64,000 nucleotides of DNA from Mactra quadrangularis (lineage: Eukaryota; Mollusca; Bivalvia; Venerida; Mactridae). A program made the translations under genes and the position numbers. Shown here one piece after another: positions 1-10,377 of the stretch (within the stretch, counting starts at the first letter, position 1; every line of letters begins with the position of its first letter). The stretch spans positions 9,796,001 to 9,860,000 of the forward strand of contig CM046304.1 of assembly GCA_025267735.1 (NCBI GenBank), given 5' to 3'. The notes beneath the pieces are model-generated. The model was not told the DNA's origin and searched no databases. It saw nothing but the letters and a program-made list of their open reading frames with translations.

Positions 1-3000
1 TCAACAATTGCGGTTGCAAACTGTATCCCTCAACGACAAATTCAGATACGAACTAATCTGCAAGCCGTAGCCGTTGAAGTAACTTTACACAGACCTATAA
101 CAATATGCTCATTATATCTCCCTCCCAATTTATCTATAACTGTTGAAGACTTAGAAAATTTAACTAAACAACTCCCAGAACCATTCTTTTTACTCGGCGA
201 TTTTAATGCGCATAATCCAATATGGGGAAGTGCATCTACGAATAATAAAGGCAGCATTACAGAAAAGTTCATTGATAATGTTCAACTATGCCTTTTAAAT
301 AACAAGTCACCAACTTACTTACATCCAGCCACTGGTAGTTTTTCTTGTATAGACCTCACATTATCACATCCATCAATATACTTGGATTTTACTTGGTCAG
401 TGCTTGACGAACAATATGGCAGTGACCACTTTCCATTGTTGTTAACTTTAAACGACTCTGTTCCAGTAAACAACCGCTCTTATTACAAATTCTCAAAAGC
501 GAACTGGGAACAATTCAACAAATTGTGTTCTGATGATTTAACAAGTCAGAATTTTTCCAACTCTTCGGATAAAGCTAATCTCTTTGCGTCCACTCTATCA
601 AAGATAGCTGATGAGTGTATTCCTAAAACTTCAATGAAAAATTCAAGTAAAATTAAAAAACCATGGTTCAACGATGAGTGCAAGAAATCATATCGGAAAC
701 GAAAAGCAGCACTTAAAAAGTTTCAGGTTTGCCCCACAACTGCAAATCTAGACAATTATAGAATCCTACGAGCACAAGCTCGTAGAACATTTAAGTTTTC
801 TAAACGTAAATCATGGCAGTCATATGTTTCTAAAATTAACGCCAACACATCAATTAAAAAAGTTTGGGAAGCAGTTCGTAAAATTAATGGTAAACACAAA
901 AAAGTTCCTACTGCTCATCTAAAACGTAAAGATTCGAGCGTAGCAAAAACTACAAAAGATATAGCCAACACACTGGCAGAAACTTTTGAACATAATTCTT
1001 CTTCAGCACACTACACTGAAGAATTTAAAAAGGTCAAATCTAACTTGGAAAAACAAAATATTAATTTCCATTCTAACAACGAAGAAGAGTATAACACCCT
1101 CTTTAAAATTGACGATTTAACCGATTCTATTAAGCATGCCAAAGATACAGCTGCTGGCCCTGATGAAATTTATTATCAATTTTTAAAACATCTCCCATTG
1201 ATATCTCAACATTTATTGCTCGATATTTTTAATGATATATGGATATCTGGTAAAATTCCAGATTCCTGGAAAGAAGCTTTAATTATACCAATACCGAAAC
1301 CGGGTAAAGACAATACTGACCCCCTTAACTACCGACCAATATCTCTAACTAGTTGTATTTGTAAAACCTTTGAACGCATGGTTAATAAAAGACTCATCTG
1401 GTATTTAGAATCTAACGGTATTATTACTAATTTCCAATCTGGTTTTCGAAAACAGCGAAGTACTAATGATCATTTAGTACGCCTCGAAACATTCATAAGA
1501 GAGGCTTTTGTCAATAAACAACATGTAGTTTCAATATTCTTTGATCTTGAGAAAGCTTACGATACAACTTGGAAATATGGTATTCTCAAAGATTTAAAAG
1601 ATGCTGGTCTAAATGGTAGATTACCAATGTTCATTTCTAGTTTTTTGTCAGACAGAAATTTTCAAGTTAAAGTAGGATCAACGTTATCAGAGAGCCACGA
1701 ACAAGAACAAGGCGTGCCGCAAGGCAGTATTTTATCAGTTACCCTCTTTGGGCTTAAAATTAAAAATATTTTTAAGGCTATAAACCCTGGTACAGATTGC
1801 TCATTATATGTTGATGATTTTTTAATCTGTTATCGATCTAAAAATATTCGAAGTATCGAACGTCAATTACAACAGAACTTGGATAAAATTCAAAAATGGG
1901 CAACAGAAAATGGTTTTAAATTTTCCAAGTCAAAAACTCAATGTGTACATTTTTGTCGATTAAGAAAACATCATAATGATCCCGAACTTTACATTTCTGG
2001 CTCTAAAATCCCAGTAGTAAATGAAGCTAAGTTTTTAGGCGTTACATTCGATAAAAAACTATCTTTTATACCACACTTAAAGTTGCTTAAAACAAAATGT
2101 ATTAAAGCTTTGAATCTACTGAAAGTACTTTCACATACTGATTGGGGATCTGATACCCAAACTTTACTTAAATTATACAGAAGTCTTGTTCGCTCAAAAC
2201 TCGATTACGGATCAATAGTGTACGGATCAGCTCGCAAATCATACTTACAAATGCTAGATACTATACACAACCAGGGCTTACGTATTGCCCTTGGTGCTTT
2301 TAAAACTTCACCTATTGAAAGTCTTTATGTTGAAGCTAACGAACCATCTCTAAAATTACGTCGTCAAAAACTTTCATTGCAATACGCAACTCGTATATCT
2401 TCTAACAAAAGAAACCCGGCACGAAATGTTATTTTTGAACCTGATTACACCAGTAAATTTGACAACAAACCAAACGAAATTAAACCATTTGGCCTACGCG
2501 TTAAAAATGACTTAGAATTGCTAAATATAAACACTTCGTCTGTGATACAAAACTTAGATGAAAATATCCCCCCTTGGACCTACAACATTCCAGACGTCAA
2601 TGTTGACTTATCAACTTTTCGCAAATCTTTCACCAGTCCTGAAGCTTTTAAATCTGAATTTGTAAACATCTTGGAAAAATACAAAGATTTTACTCATTTA
2701 TTTACCGATGGTTCCAAAGATGGAAACAAAGTTGGTTGCGCCGCATACGGAAATTCTTTCGTTGCAAGAATGCGACTGCCTGACAAAGCATCTATATTTA
2801 CTGCCGAAATAAAAGCAATTGATCTGGCTTTAACATACATATCAAATAGTATAAATAACAAGTTTATTATTTTCTCAGATTCTCTATCTGTATTACTAGC
2901 GATTAAAAATCGCAGTTCAGACAATAATCTTATTAAAAGTATCGAGTTAAAATTACATGACATTTTAAAATCAAAATTAGTACACCTCTGCTGGATACCA

Positions 3001-3489
3001 AGCCATATTGGTATACATGGAAATGAAAAAGTTGACATCCTCGCTAAAGAATCTTTAAACCTTCAACCAGTTGATCTAAAATTACCAAGCAGTGACTTCA
3101 AGTGTTCGATCAATTCGCTAATTAAGTCGAAATGGCAAACAGTATGGAACAACGCCATTTTTAATAAGTTACATGAAATAAAGCCAACCCTTGATTCATC
3201 TCCATCAATCAAATTTTCAAATCGCCGAGATCAAATTGTGATCACGCGATGTAGAATAGGTCATACTAGATTAACACATTCATACATTCTGAAAAGAGAA
3301 GAAGCACCTACATGCATACCATGTGACGAGCACTTCAATGTAAAACACGTTCTCCTTGACTGTCAGGATCTAAAATACATTCGTGACAAACATTTTAAAG
3401 TAAACTCACTTAAAGAACTTTTTGAGTCTGTACCATCATATGCTATACTAAACTTTTTGAAAGAAATAAATGTTTATAATAAGATATAG
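1..3489 (+). CDS. LINE ORF2 (partial): endonuclease, reverse transcriptase, RNase H
   Basis: The frame is open from base 1 to the TAG/TAA-bounded end at 3489, about 1162 residues, with its start lost beyond the window edge. Numbering from base 1, the C-terminal half of an EEP endonuclease is visible (GDFNAH at 66-71, SDH at 141-143). Next comes a reverse transcriptase with FFDLEKAYD (catalytic D515), GVPQGS, and YVDD at 603-606. An RNase H domain follows with D903, E936, D960, H1002 (in WIPSHIGIHGNEKVD) and D1012, so the usual acidic residues are all present. A terminal C-x2-C-x7-H-x4-C knuckle spans 1105-1121. Domain order and the RNase H place it in the I/nimbus-like group of the Jockey superfamily; that family name is recognition, not a search result. 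The protein would nick target DNA and copy its own RNA by target-primed reverse transcription. There are no stops or frameshifts in 3.5 kb, so the copy is young and possibly active. A start at 382 is not real, since the frame continues upstream. Confidence 0.93.
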   Translation, partial: STIAVANCIPQRQIQIRTNLQAVAVEVTLHRPITICSLYLPPNLSITVEDLENLTKQLPEPFFLLGDFNAHNPIWGSASTNNKGSITEKFIDNVQLCLLNNKSPTYLHPATGSFSCIDLTLSHPSIYLDFTWSVLDEQYGSDHFPLLLTLNDSVPVNNRSYYKFSKANWEQFNKLCSDDLTSQNFSNSSDKANLFASTLSKIADECIPKTSMKNSSKIKKPWFNDECKKSYRKRKAALKKFQVCPTTANLDNYRILRAQARRTFKFSKRKSWQSYVSKINANTSIKKVWEAVRKINGKHKKVPTAHLKRKDSSVAKTTKDIANTLAETFEHNSSSAHYTEEFKKVKSNLEKQNINFHSNNEEEYNTLFKIDDLTDSIKHAKDTAAGPDEIYYQFLKHLPLISQHLLLDIFNDIWISGKIPDSWKEALIIPIPKPGKDNTDPLNYRPISLTSCICKTFERMVNKRLIWYLESNGIITNFQSGFRKQRSTNDHLVRLETFIREAFVNKQHVVSIFFDLEKAYDTTWKYGILKDLKDAGLNGRLPMFISSFLSDRNFQVKVGSTLSESHEQEQGVPQGSILSVTLFGLKIKNIFKAINPGTDCSLYVDDFLICYRSKNIRSIERQLQQNLDKIQKWATENGFKFSKSKTQCVHFCRLRKHHNDPELYISGSKIPVVNEAKFLGVTFDKKLSFIPHLKLLKTKCIKALNLLKVLSHTDWGSDTQTLLKLYRSLVRSKLDYGSIVYGSARKSYLQMLDTIHNQGLRIALGAFKTSPIESLYVEANEPSLKLRRQKLSLQYATRISSNKRNPARNVIFEPDYTSKFDNKPNEIKPFGLRVKNDLELLNINTSSVIQNLDENIPPWTYNIPDVNVDLSTFRKSFTSPEAFKSEFVNILEKYKDFTHLFTDGSKDGNKVGCAAYGNSFVARMRLPDKASIFTAEIKAIDLALTYISNSINNKFIIFSDSLSVLLAIKNRSSDNNLIKSIELKLHDILKSKLVHLCWIPSHIGIHGNEKVDILAKESLNLQPVDLKLPSSDFKCSINSLIKSKWQTVWNNAIFNKLHEIKPTLDSSPSIKFSNRRDQIVITRCRIGHTRLTHSYILKREEAPTCIPCDEHFNVKHVLLDCQDLKYIRDKHFKVNSLKELFESVPSYAILNFLKEINVYNKI

Positions 3490-3539
3490 AGTTGTACATC
3501 ATTAATATAGTTTGAATTATTAGTATCATTGATAGCTGT

Positions 3540-3573
3540 CGGCGCGATATGACCTTTTTGTGTTGGTGCGCCG
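3540..3573 (+). other. 3'-UTR hairpin of the LINE
   Basis: The stem CGGCGC (3540-3545) pairs with GCGCCG (3568-3573) around a 22-nt loop that contains ATATGACC and GTGTTG. It lies about 20 bp before the CAAA-type tail. A matching hairpin with the same loop words sits at the 3' end of the SINE at 17661-17875. In stringent LINE families such 3' structures are what the reverse transcriptase recognises; that role here is inference. Confidence 0.7.
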
Positions 3574-6077
3574 TAAAACCCAAACAAACAAACAATAATT
3601 TATCGTTTTTATTTAGATGAAAATAATTTGTAATAATGAATGAATTAACATTATACACAACATCAGTACTGGTATGTCATTTTCTGAATCAGATACAAAA
3701 TCATATTTTAATAAAGTGAAAATCACTACCCTGTACTTGCTAGATATCATCTTCAACATAAAGATCAACACGAGTTGCTTCGTTGTGATTTTCGGTTATA
3801 TGCTATATTATAGTGAATATATTCTGTGTTTTACTTGCCCAGTTATGACGATGAATGTCGCCTAGTTGTTCGAGCATTAAATACTTTCATGCATATCTAT
3901 GAGATTTCTTTTCTTGCAGACATCAATACTGAAGACAACATACATAGTACAACAGAGAGTTATTCTACCACATTCTCCAAGAGCCATGCTATCATTTGTA
4001 TGTCTAGATAAACAAATGTATTTTTTACAACAATTGGCGTGAGTATGGCTGTAATCGAATCCCCAAATTTCGCTTCCGTAACAAAGATCACGGGTTTACG
4101 TTAAGCATTCATTTGTAACAAGTACAGTTGTTAATAACAATTATAAAGTCATTATCATTTCTTGTTTTCATAGAACAAGTGGATAGTGAATCCTGTTCGT
4201 CTGTATAAGTGGAACTTTCCTAACCTTGCTAGTATTCCCTTAACAGAAGATACATAATTATCATTATAGATCGTTAGAACGCTTCTATTACTTATACAAA
4301 CATCCATTTAGGACTACTATGTAATTTTCTAGAAGTCATTTCGAATCTCTTTGAACTACAATAAGCAGAACAAAATACTGTAATGGGAAATTCTCTCATT
4401 TCCTAATGGTGTCATTTAGAGATTAGTTCTGTCTACACACAATCATTGGTTAGTAAACGAACGGTTGATATTTTTCAGTGTTTCGTTCTTTAGAATCTCC
4501 ACTTGAGAATTTCTATTTTTTAATCCTGACATCTTATTTTGCTTAAATTTTACTGCAAATGATCATTATAGCAGAAAATGAATTACAATTTGAATTACAC
4601 ACACAGACAACCAGCTACCATCAATTTGTCGTAACCCAGATTCCCTATAGGAAACATAATGCCAGTCTAGATTTAGATGAAATATTGTTTCACACACACG
4701 ACAAGAAATGTTTATTACTGATTTATATGGCTATAAGTCAATCTTTACTGTCTATGGTGTAATTTTATAAAATCTAAGACAAATACAAGAAAACAGACGG
4801 TTTCAGACAAGACTGTACTCCAACTTATGATTTAATGACGTTATAAAATATTTACTGGTTTGTAAATGTTACAATGTATGTTTGTATTCAAAAACGTAAA
4901 TATGTTACTTAATACCACATGATGCCCACTAAATATTGAAACAACAGAGAAATGGTAAGAAGTTTTTGTCCTTTTTATCCTATTCCTGATATTTGTGTGC
5001 ATGTCATAGCAAATGGACGTATGCTGTGATAAAATATATTCCGTGTATGTGGTATTTTGCTACGTGTACATTATGTCATATAGACTATTATTATCATTAA
5101 TAAGAAATTTTGTTCATTAAGCAGTTTCGACGTAAAAATAAATGATCTAACAGGGGAAGTATTTATACCAACCGAGAAACCAAGGATTACAGCGACATTA
5201 GGTAAAAGTAGGGTTTCGATGGTGAAATAATTCTGAATCAGATAACTTTATATTACGTTCTACAGGTGTCATACTTGGTGGATATCAGCCGTTTGTACTC
5301 CTGATAACTTAATTGGCAATCATGTACCTAAATTGTTGAAGTAATAACTAAATCTGATGTAGCGTTAACAGATCCCCACAGAAACTTTAATCTATGTCAA
5401 ACACTGTAATGGTTTCTTATCAGACTACTTGTGATCGGATTAATCAGACATTAAAAATGTCTTTTTCCTGTATGAATTAATATTAAGATGATTAGGATTT
5501 TAACAGTTTACTCATTTCCTCTAAGCACAGTTGTATGTTGTATGAAGTCTAACAAGATGGCTGTCGTAAATAACCCAATAAAACAATGACGTTGTACGAT
5601 TTGTTTCCAAAATACTTCGACGTAATATAATAACGAAGAAAATAAAGTTTGCGTGAACTAACCTATTTGTGAAATATTTCAAATAGTCTTACAATATCTA
5701 AGAATATATATTGTATAAATACAAGTAATCTAAAATATTTCCTAGACATCGATATGTTTCTCAATTAAGCGGAAGGAAGGCATACGATGTTTATTTAAAA
5801 GTTTTAAAGTAATTCATGTAGAGTATTATAATTTATATTTTGATTCACAACAATCCATTTATAATATATTTTTGTGAATAATAAAAACTTCTTTTTTAAT
5901 ATGATTCAATGTCTGATGTTTTGTGCAGACAATTTAAGAGTACCTGTAGCTCTATAAAGCAAATGCAGATTTAAGTATAAACTAACTTCATTTTGTTCCA
6001 CAAAACTTTCTTTTTGCTCCGACAGGATTTTATTTAAGGGTCATCTCATCATAACCGATTCAATTAAAATGTGTAAA

Positions 6078-6250
6078 CGCCCGGCTGGCACAGTTGGTAG
6101 CTTGCAAAACTACTAATTAAGGGGTCGTGGGCAGGTCGGACATATTTTCGTGTAGTTTGGTCATGAAAATAATTTTCACGGCCTTCCTTCATACTACCAT
6201 TGAAGGCAGTTGTCAGACCCAGACGAATTATGTGCTTAGTTACCGTTAAC
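6078..6250 (+). mobile_element. tRNA-derived SINE, unit A copy
   Basis: A pol III A-box-like TGGCACAGTTGG lies near 6086, followed by a B-box-like region (GGGTCG...GGTCGGAC, about 6122-6140). A unique body ends in GTGCTTAGTTACCGTTAAC. Corresponding copies occur at the same place in B, C and D, so the insertion predates the amplification of the unit. The head resembles tRNA-derived heads of molluscan SINEs. The B box is degenerate, so present transcription is doubtful. Confidence 0.6.
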
Positions 6251-8680
6251 AACTTAATTCAGAGAACAAAATTAGAATAAATTAGCAAAATAAGGATACT
6301 GTCCTTCCTTTTATTAACAATGACTAGTTTAGGTTCTGAAATATATCACGTTAAATTCACTTAGAACCTTCAAAGTCAATGGAGTCAAAACTAAAGATTG
6401 TTGTTGTGTTCTAAGTTTTAAGAACCCGTTAGATCAATACTAAAATACGTCTTTTAAAGCTTAACATGATTATATAAGGGATGTATTAATTTGTGGATCT
6501 CAAACAATTTTAACTATTATTATATGTTATTTTACTTATTTATTTTTTTGTTCTGAACATTGTGGTGGCCGGGTGGGTTAATATCTAATAACATGTACCA
6601 TTGTATCATTGTTAATATATGCACATGTCACTGTAATGTAATAAAATTCTACCTTTATAAAACATTGTTGTCACAAATGTCTTGGCAAATGGCCAATCAT
6701 CAATACAATATTATTTTTATGAGATCTTTAAATGCTTTTACAATCGTTTAAATGCCATTAATGAAAGGCAATAATAGCATTCTTATGCATTTATGGCACA
6801 GTTAAACAATTTATTCCTATTGCTTAAAGTAATAGGAGACTATTTGCTTTAGTAAATCATTTTTAACATAACATACTTGTTTTGCATTAGATGTCAGTAA
6901 CATTTTAGCAATACAATTAAGCATAATAACATGTAAGTACAAACAAATACACAAAGACATGAAATGCATTTAGTTAGTACAGAAGTAGCGTTTCTATAAT
7001 TGCTTAATTAAAAATGTGAAAAATACAAATACATAATGCGTTTTTGTTGTTTTCGATAATTCAATAATTTTGAATTTATTTGTATTGGACAAGTTGCAAA
7101 ATATATATCAAAATAAGTTTTTTTACTTCTCTAAGTTAAGTACATACTATACAGAAATATATACCGTATTCAGGTATACTCATGTAAAAGTTCATCTACA
7201 AAAACTATTTAACTAGATATATTTAATGATGAAACAACATACTTAAGAAAAACTAGTTTAATTAGTCCGTTTTTCTTACATAACAAAGTTTGAATAATTG
7301 GATGAAAATACTGTGTGGCTGGTTTTGTATGCCACATTCTTTATTTGTATAACTTCATCTTGAAAGCTGGAATAAACAAACACTTTTGACCACTTGAGTT
7401 CTTTATAATTCAATTTTATACGTTTGAATTCTTTGTCCTAGGTAAGTATGTATTCACACTTGTTACTGCTTTTGTATTTGTAAAATGAGCCATATATAAT
7501 ATTATGATAAATGAATAACTCGTCCTTCCATATGGTTTTGTCAACCGTTTTATTCCACATACAATTTGATCAAGCTGCGTCAACGGCAACACGCTATAGA
7601 GTTATAGACAATCTGGTTATATTCCAGTAGTTAAAACATAAATATGGTAAATTTTAATTCAAGTAAGAAACAAAATTAAACATGATTTTTATTCTATTAC
7701 TTTAAGCATGAAACTTCATTATTCATGTACATAAGCTAAAACATATTTGAGATATATGTGGAAAGACTGAAATCAATGCGTTAGCCTTCAAAATGTCACC
7801 TTAGACCACTTGAAATGTTTCATCTTTCGATATAACAGACATTTCCACGTACGAGCTTGTGTGGCTTTTGTCGCGACATATGATAATCATACTGCGTATT
7901 TCCTATTGATATCGGCGAGTTCAAATATTAACATGTTTACAGTTTACATTTGAATCTCGTCAATGTTTTCAACCAATTGAAAGGATTCGTCTTAATGAAA
8001 CATGCACAAAATTCATTTAGAGATATTGAGAAAGTGTGCGGTTTTCAAATCTAATAAAATCAAAGAAGATTAAGTTAACAAATAAATGTATTTCTACAAT
8101 ATATACAAGTGTAAATTTAGTATTTTCCTACTTTTAGTACTTTTACTATATGTACAGTGTTTTTAATAATATTGTTGAAAACAACCATTACAGTCGCCAA
8201 ATCAAAAACATGAGCTAAAGTTTATTTTCTTCCCGATTTTCACTTACCAAATTCAAGGAGTCAATAGCGTTTCATATATTTAGGTGTTCTAGTTTTCTGC
8301 TGAAAGTCTAGAAATGATATAACATATATAGAAATCTCTAAACTGATTCGTTGTACTAAAAGTCTGTCATATTAACCAGTTGATACATATCATATATTAC
8401 ATATTTCTATGAACTTTTAAATAGCTGTCTAATCTAAACCAATGGTTTTACAAACATAAAATAGAGTTCTACTGAAGATTATTCAACTGTTGAAAATCTC
8501 TAGTTATATTTCCACTCAATAGTTTAATCAGATATTCACAACACTTGACGTAGAGTTTATGGGAGACATTTTATTTGAATCAATAAGCTGAACAATATAA
8601 GAGGAATGAACATTCTAGCAGTATATTTATTTGGTTATGTTTCATCATCATGTCACAGTGTAAGCATATACATAGCTATA

Positions 8681-8865
8681 CAGTAAAACTCGGATATAAC
8701 ATACTCGGTTATAACATACACTCGGTTACAACATACCATTTTGTCTGGCCCGTTTTTCATCCTTATATATAACATACTTAGTATGCTATATGGATATAAC
8801 ATACCTCGGTTATAACATACCTTTTTTCTATGGCCCAGCGAGTATGTTATATCCGAGTTTTACTG
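8681..8865. mobile_element. pogo/Tigger-like MITE, 185 bp
   Basis: Termini CAGTAAAACTCGG...CCGAGTTTTACTG form a perfect inverted repeat of about 25 bp, flanked by TA on both sides (8679-8680 and 8866-8867). The interior holds repeated TATAACATAC words in both orientations and no ORF. Units B (near 20870), C (near 39460) and D (near 50155) have the same flanks with a single uninterrupted site, so they serve as empty sites. The CAGT start and TA duplication are typical of Tc1/mariner-pogo superfamily non-autonomous elements. Confidence 0.85.
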
Positions 8866-8929
8866 TATATCTGTGTATACATCTGTATTAGGAAATGTGT
8901 AAGAGAAATTAGATTTTGGCTAGTAAATT

Positions 8930-9490
8930 CCTTTATTGAAACTGTTAAATTATTAAAATTACACCTTATGAATAAAGCAATGTATATTAAAAGGAGGTTA
9001 GGAAACCATTTGGTAAAAGCCACAACTAAAAACACACACTTGCCACAAAACCAAAAGGCAAAGAGGACATTGTTTTTAAAATTATACAGAACATGTTTTA
9101 AAAGGGAGGCACAAACAATTAACGTAAAAAAGAACCTATGTAGTTATCGCATTGAGACGAAAATTACCATTTGAAGTTTAAACCTGGTTCTAGGGTGCAT
9201 TAACCTTACACTTGCCCCAACAGGCTTAAAAACAAAAAATAACAAAATTGTCTCGGCCTTGGAGAAAAAACTTCACACCACAATTCTCTCGACGATGTTG
9301 TGTGCAAAAACTCACAAACTCATGAAAACAATATACTAATAAGATTGCCAAGGTAAGCGGTAAGTACTCAATGACCTTACAGAGACCAGATCACCTAAAG
9401 TAAATTCAACAAGAACAACACAACAGGAATGCAAAACACTGTCAATGCTTTGCTATGTCATCAATGATGATATACTTTGTCTCAGGTAAG
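8930..9490. repeat. Unusually conserved block, unit A copy
   Basis: Comparison with B (20935-21485) and D (50200-50262 plus 51408-51890) shows two parts. The first 240 bp carries a short plus-strand reading frame in each copy, but it changes amino acids freely. The following 300 bp (9171-9480) has about 3 differences from B and about 9 from D by eye. The next 180 bp differs by roughly a fifth. The core contains AAG|GTAAGC (junction 9352/9353) followed by GGTAAGT, a good match to a splice donor. No protein family recognised; a noncoding exon or a recently converted tract are both possible. Confidence 0.6.
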
Positions 9491-9670
9491 ACAAAATATA
9501 TCTCGTACAAAATAACATAAATGTTTGTGTAAACATTCAAATAAACCAGTATTGGGAATGGAATTTATTTAAACAAAATAAATCATAGCGCCTTAATCAT
9601 TAGTGTAACACAAAATGCTTGGTGTTTAAATAAAATTTACCATTACTCCAACGAGGCACTTATAAGAAAT

Positions 9671-10377
9671 ATATATATTACACTTAGTATGGCCACTTTC
9701 AGCTCGTATAGCTGTAAGACACCTTGCTCGGATTGAGATTATGTAGTTCTGAATGATATCCTGAGGGTATCATGGCCCATTCTTGCCGTCTTGTCGTCAC
9801 AGGACGTCTTCTCTGGCTTGGCAGGTCTTCAACACTTCCGGTTGGCTCAAACTTTCTTAAAAGTTTCAATACAGTCTGAGGGTTACGCTTGAAATTATGG
9901 GCAAGCTGAAAAATTGGTTCACTTTATCACGATTGTTGAAGGTTTCTGAATTGCAGCTATGCTTAGAATGTCTCAGTGATGAATATGATGCAAGCAAAAC
10001 ATGAGATAGCAATTCCATTCAATTTACCTTTCGTACTGATGAGCCAGCATGTATCATTTCGATAGCCTGGCCTCTTCATTTCGAGCTAATTCGTTTCATA
10101 CTTACGACTTGTGAATGTTTAGGCGTTTTCTCTAATTGTAAATCGCTATAGGTATCGACATGTACAAAATAAACGTGAACATGTAAACCGTTTGACTCAT
10201 ATTAGTAAAAAGCACGAAATGCACGTGCATCTTGGAAGTCGGTTACTCAAAATGTGTCACATGAAAGATAAAAGTTTCCCATAGTTGACTTACAAAATTT
10301 CGCTTAAAATTTAAATATTCAACAACTGTTGAAATTATCTGCAGGGGAAAAGTGTATACTTAGAAAAGTTGTTAAGT
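9671..10377. other. Variable slot, unit A filler
   Basis: Units A, B and D all match up to GAGGCACTTATAAGA and match again from the ACGTGT.ATTGCT phrase. Between these, A holds 707 bp that is not found in B (303 bp) or D (241 bp). A's filler contains the Tc1 scrap at its left end. The rest (9910-10377) shows nothing recognisable. Confidence 0.6.
9699..9908 (-). pseudogene. Tc1-like transposase N-terminal scrap
   Basis: About 69 codons are open on the minus strand before a TGA at 9699-9701. The peptide includes VLKLLRKFEPTGSVEDLP and then RRRPVTTRRQE. This is the end of the second DNA-binding helix-turn-helix and the GRPR-like linker of Tc1-family transposases (usual form TGSVEDRPRSGRPRVTT). 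The catalytic domain is absent. The fragment lies in a slot (9671-10377) that holds unrelated DNA in units B and D, so it arrived in unit A alone. Assigned from motif recognition only. Confidence 0.62.

Larger units (their letters stand above)
1..3597 (+). mobile_element. Non-LTR retrotransposon (I/nimbus-like), 3' portion
   Basis: The element comprises the ORF2 at 1-3489, a short 3' UTR of about 105 bp, and a 3' tail of CAAA/CAAACA repeats ending near 3594-3597. Directly after the tail the tandem-unit sequence begins (TTTATCGTTTTTATTTAG). In unit D the same position reads ...CAATCATTTAATTTATCG with no LINE, so the element inserted at the start of unit A. Its 5' half and its left target-site copy lie outside the window. 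Confidence 0.88.

Noticed and set aside
3674..3865. 63-codon ORF identical in units A and D (43070-43261) and similar in C
   Set aside because: Identity follows from the recent duplication. Unit B has lost the ATG, and the C version changes freely, with no domain or codon-like conservation.
8830..9174. Basic ORF (KRRLGNHLVKATTKNTHLPQ...) kept in A, B and D
   Set aside because: Nearly all A/B differences change the amino acid, so there is no purifying selection; in D it is cut by the Tc1 element.
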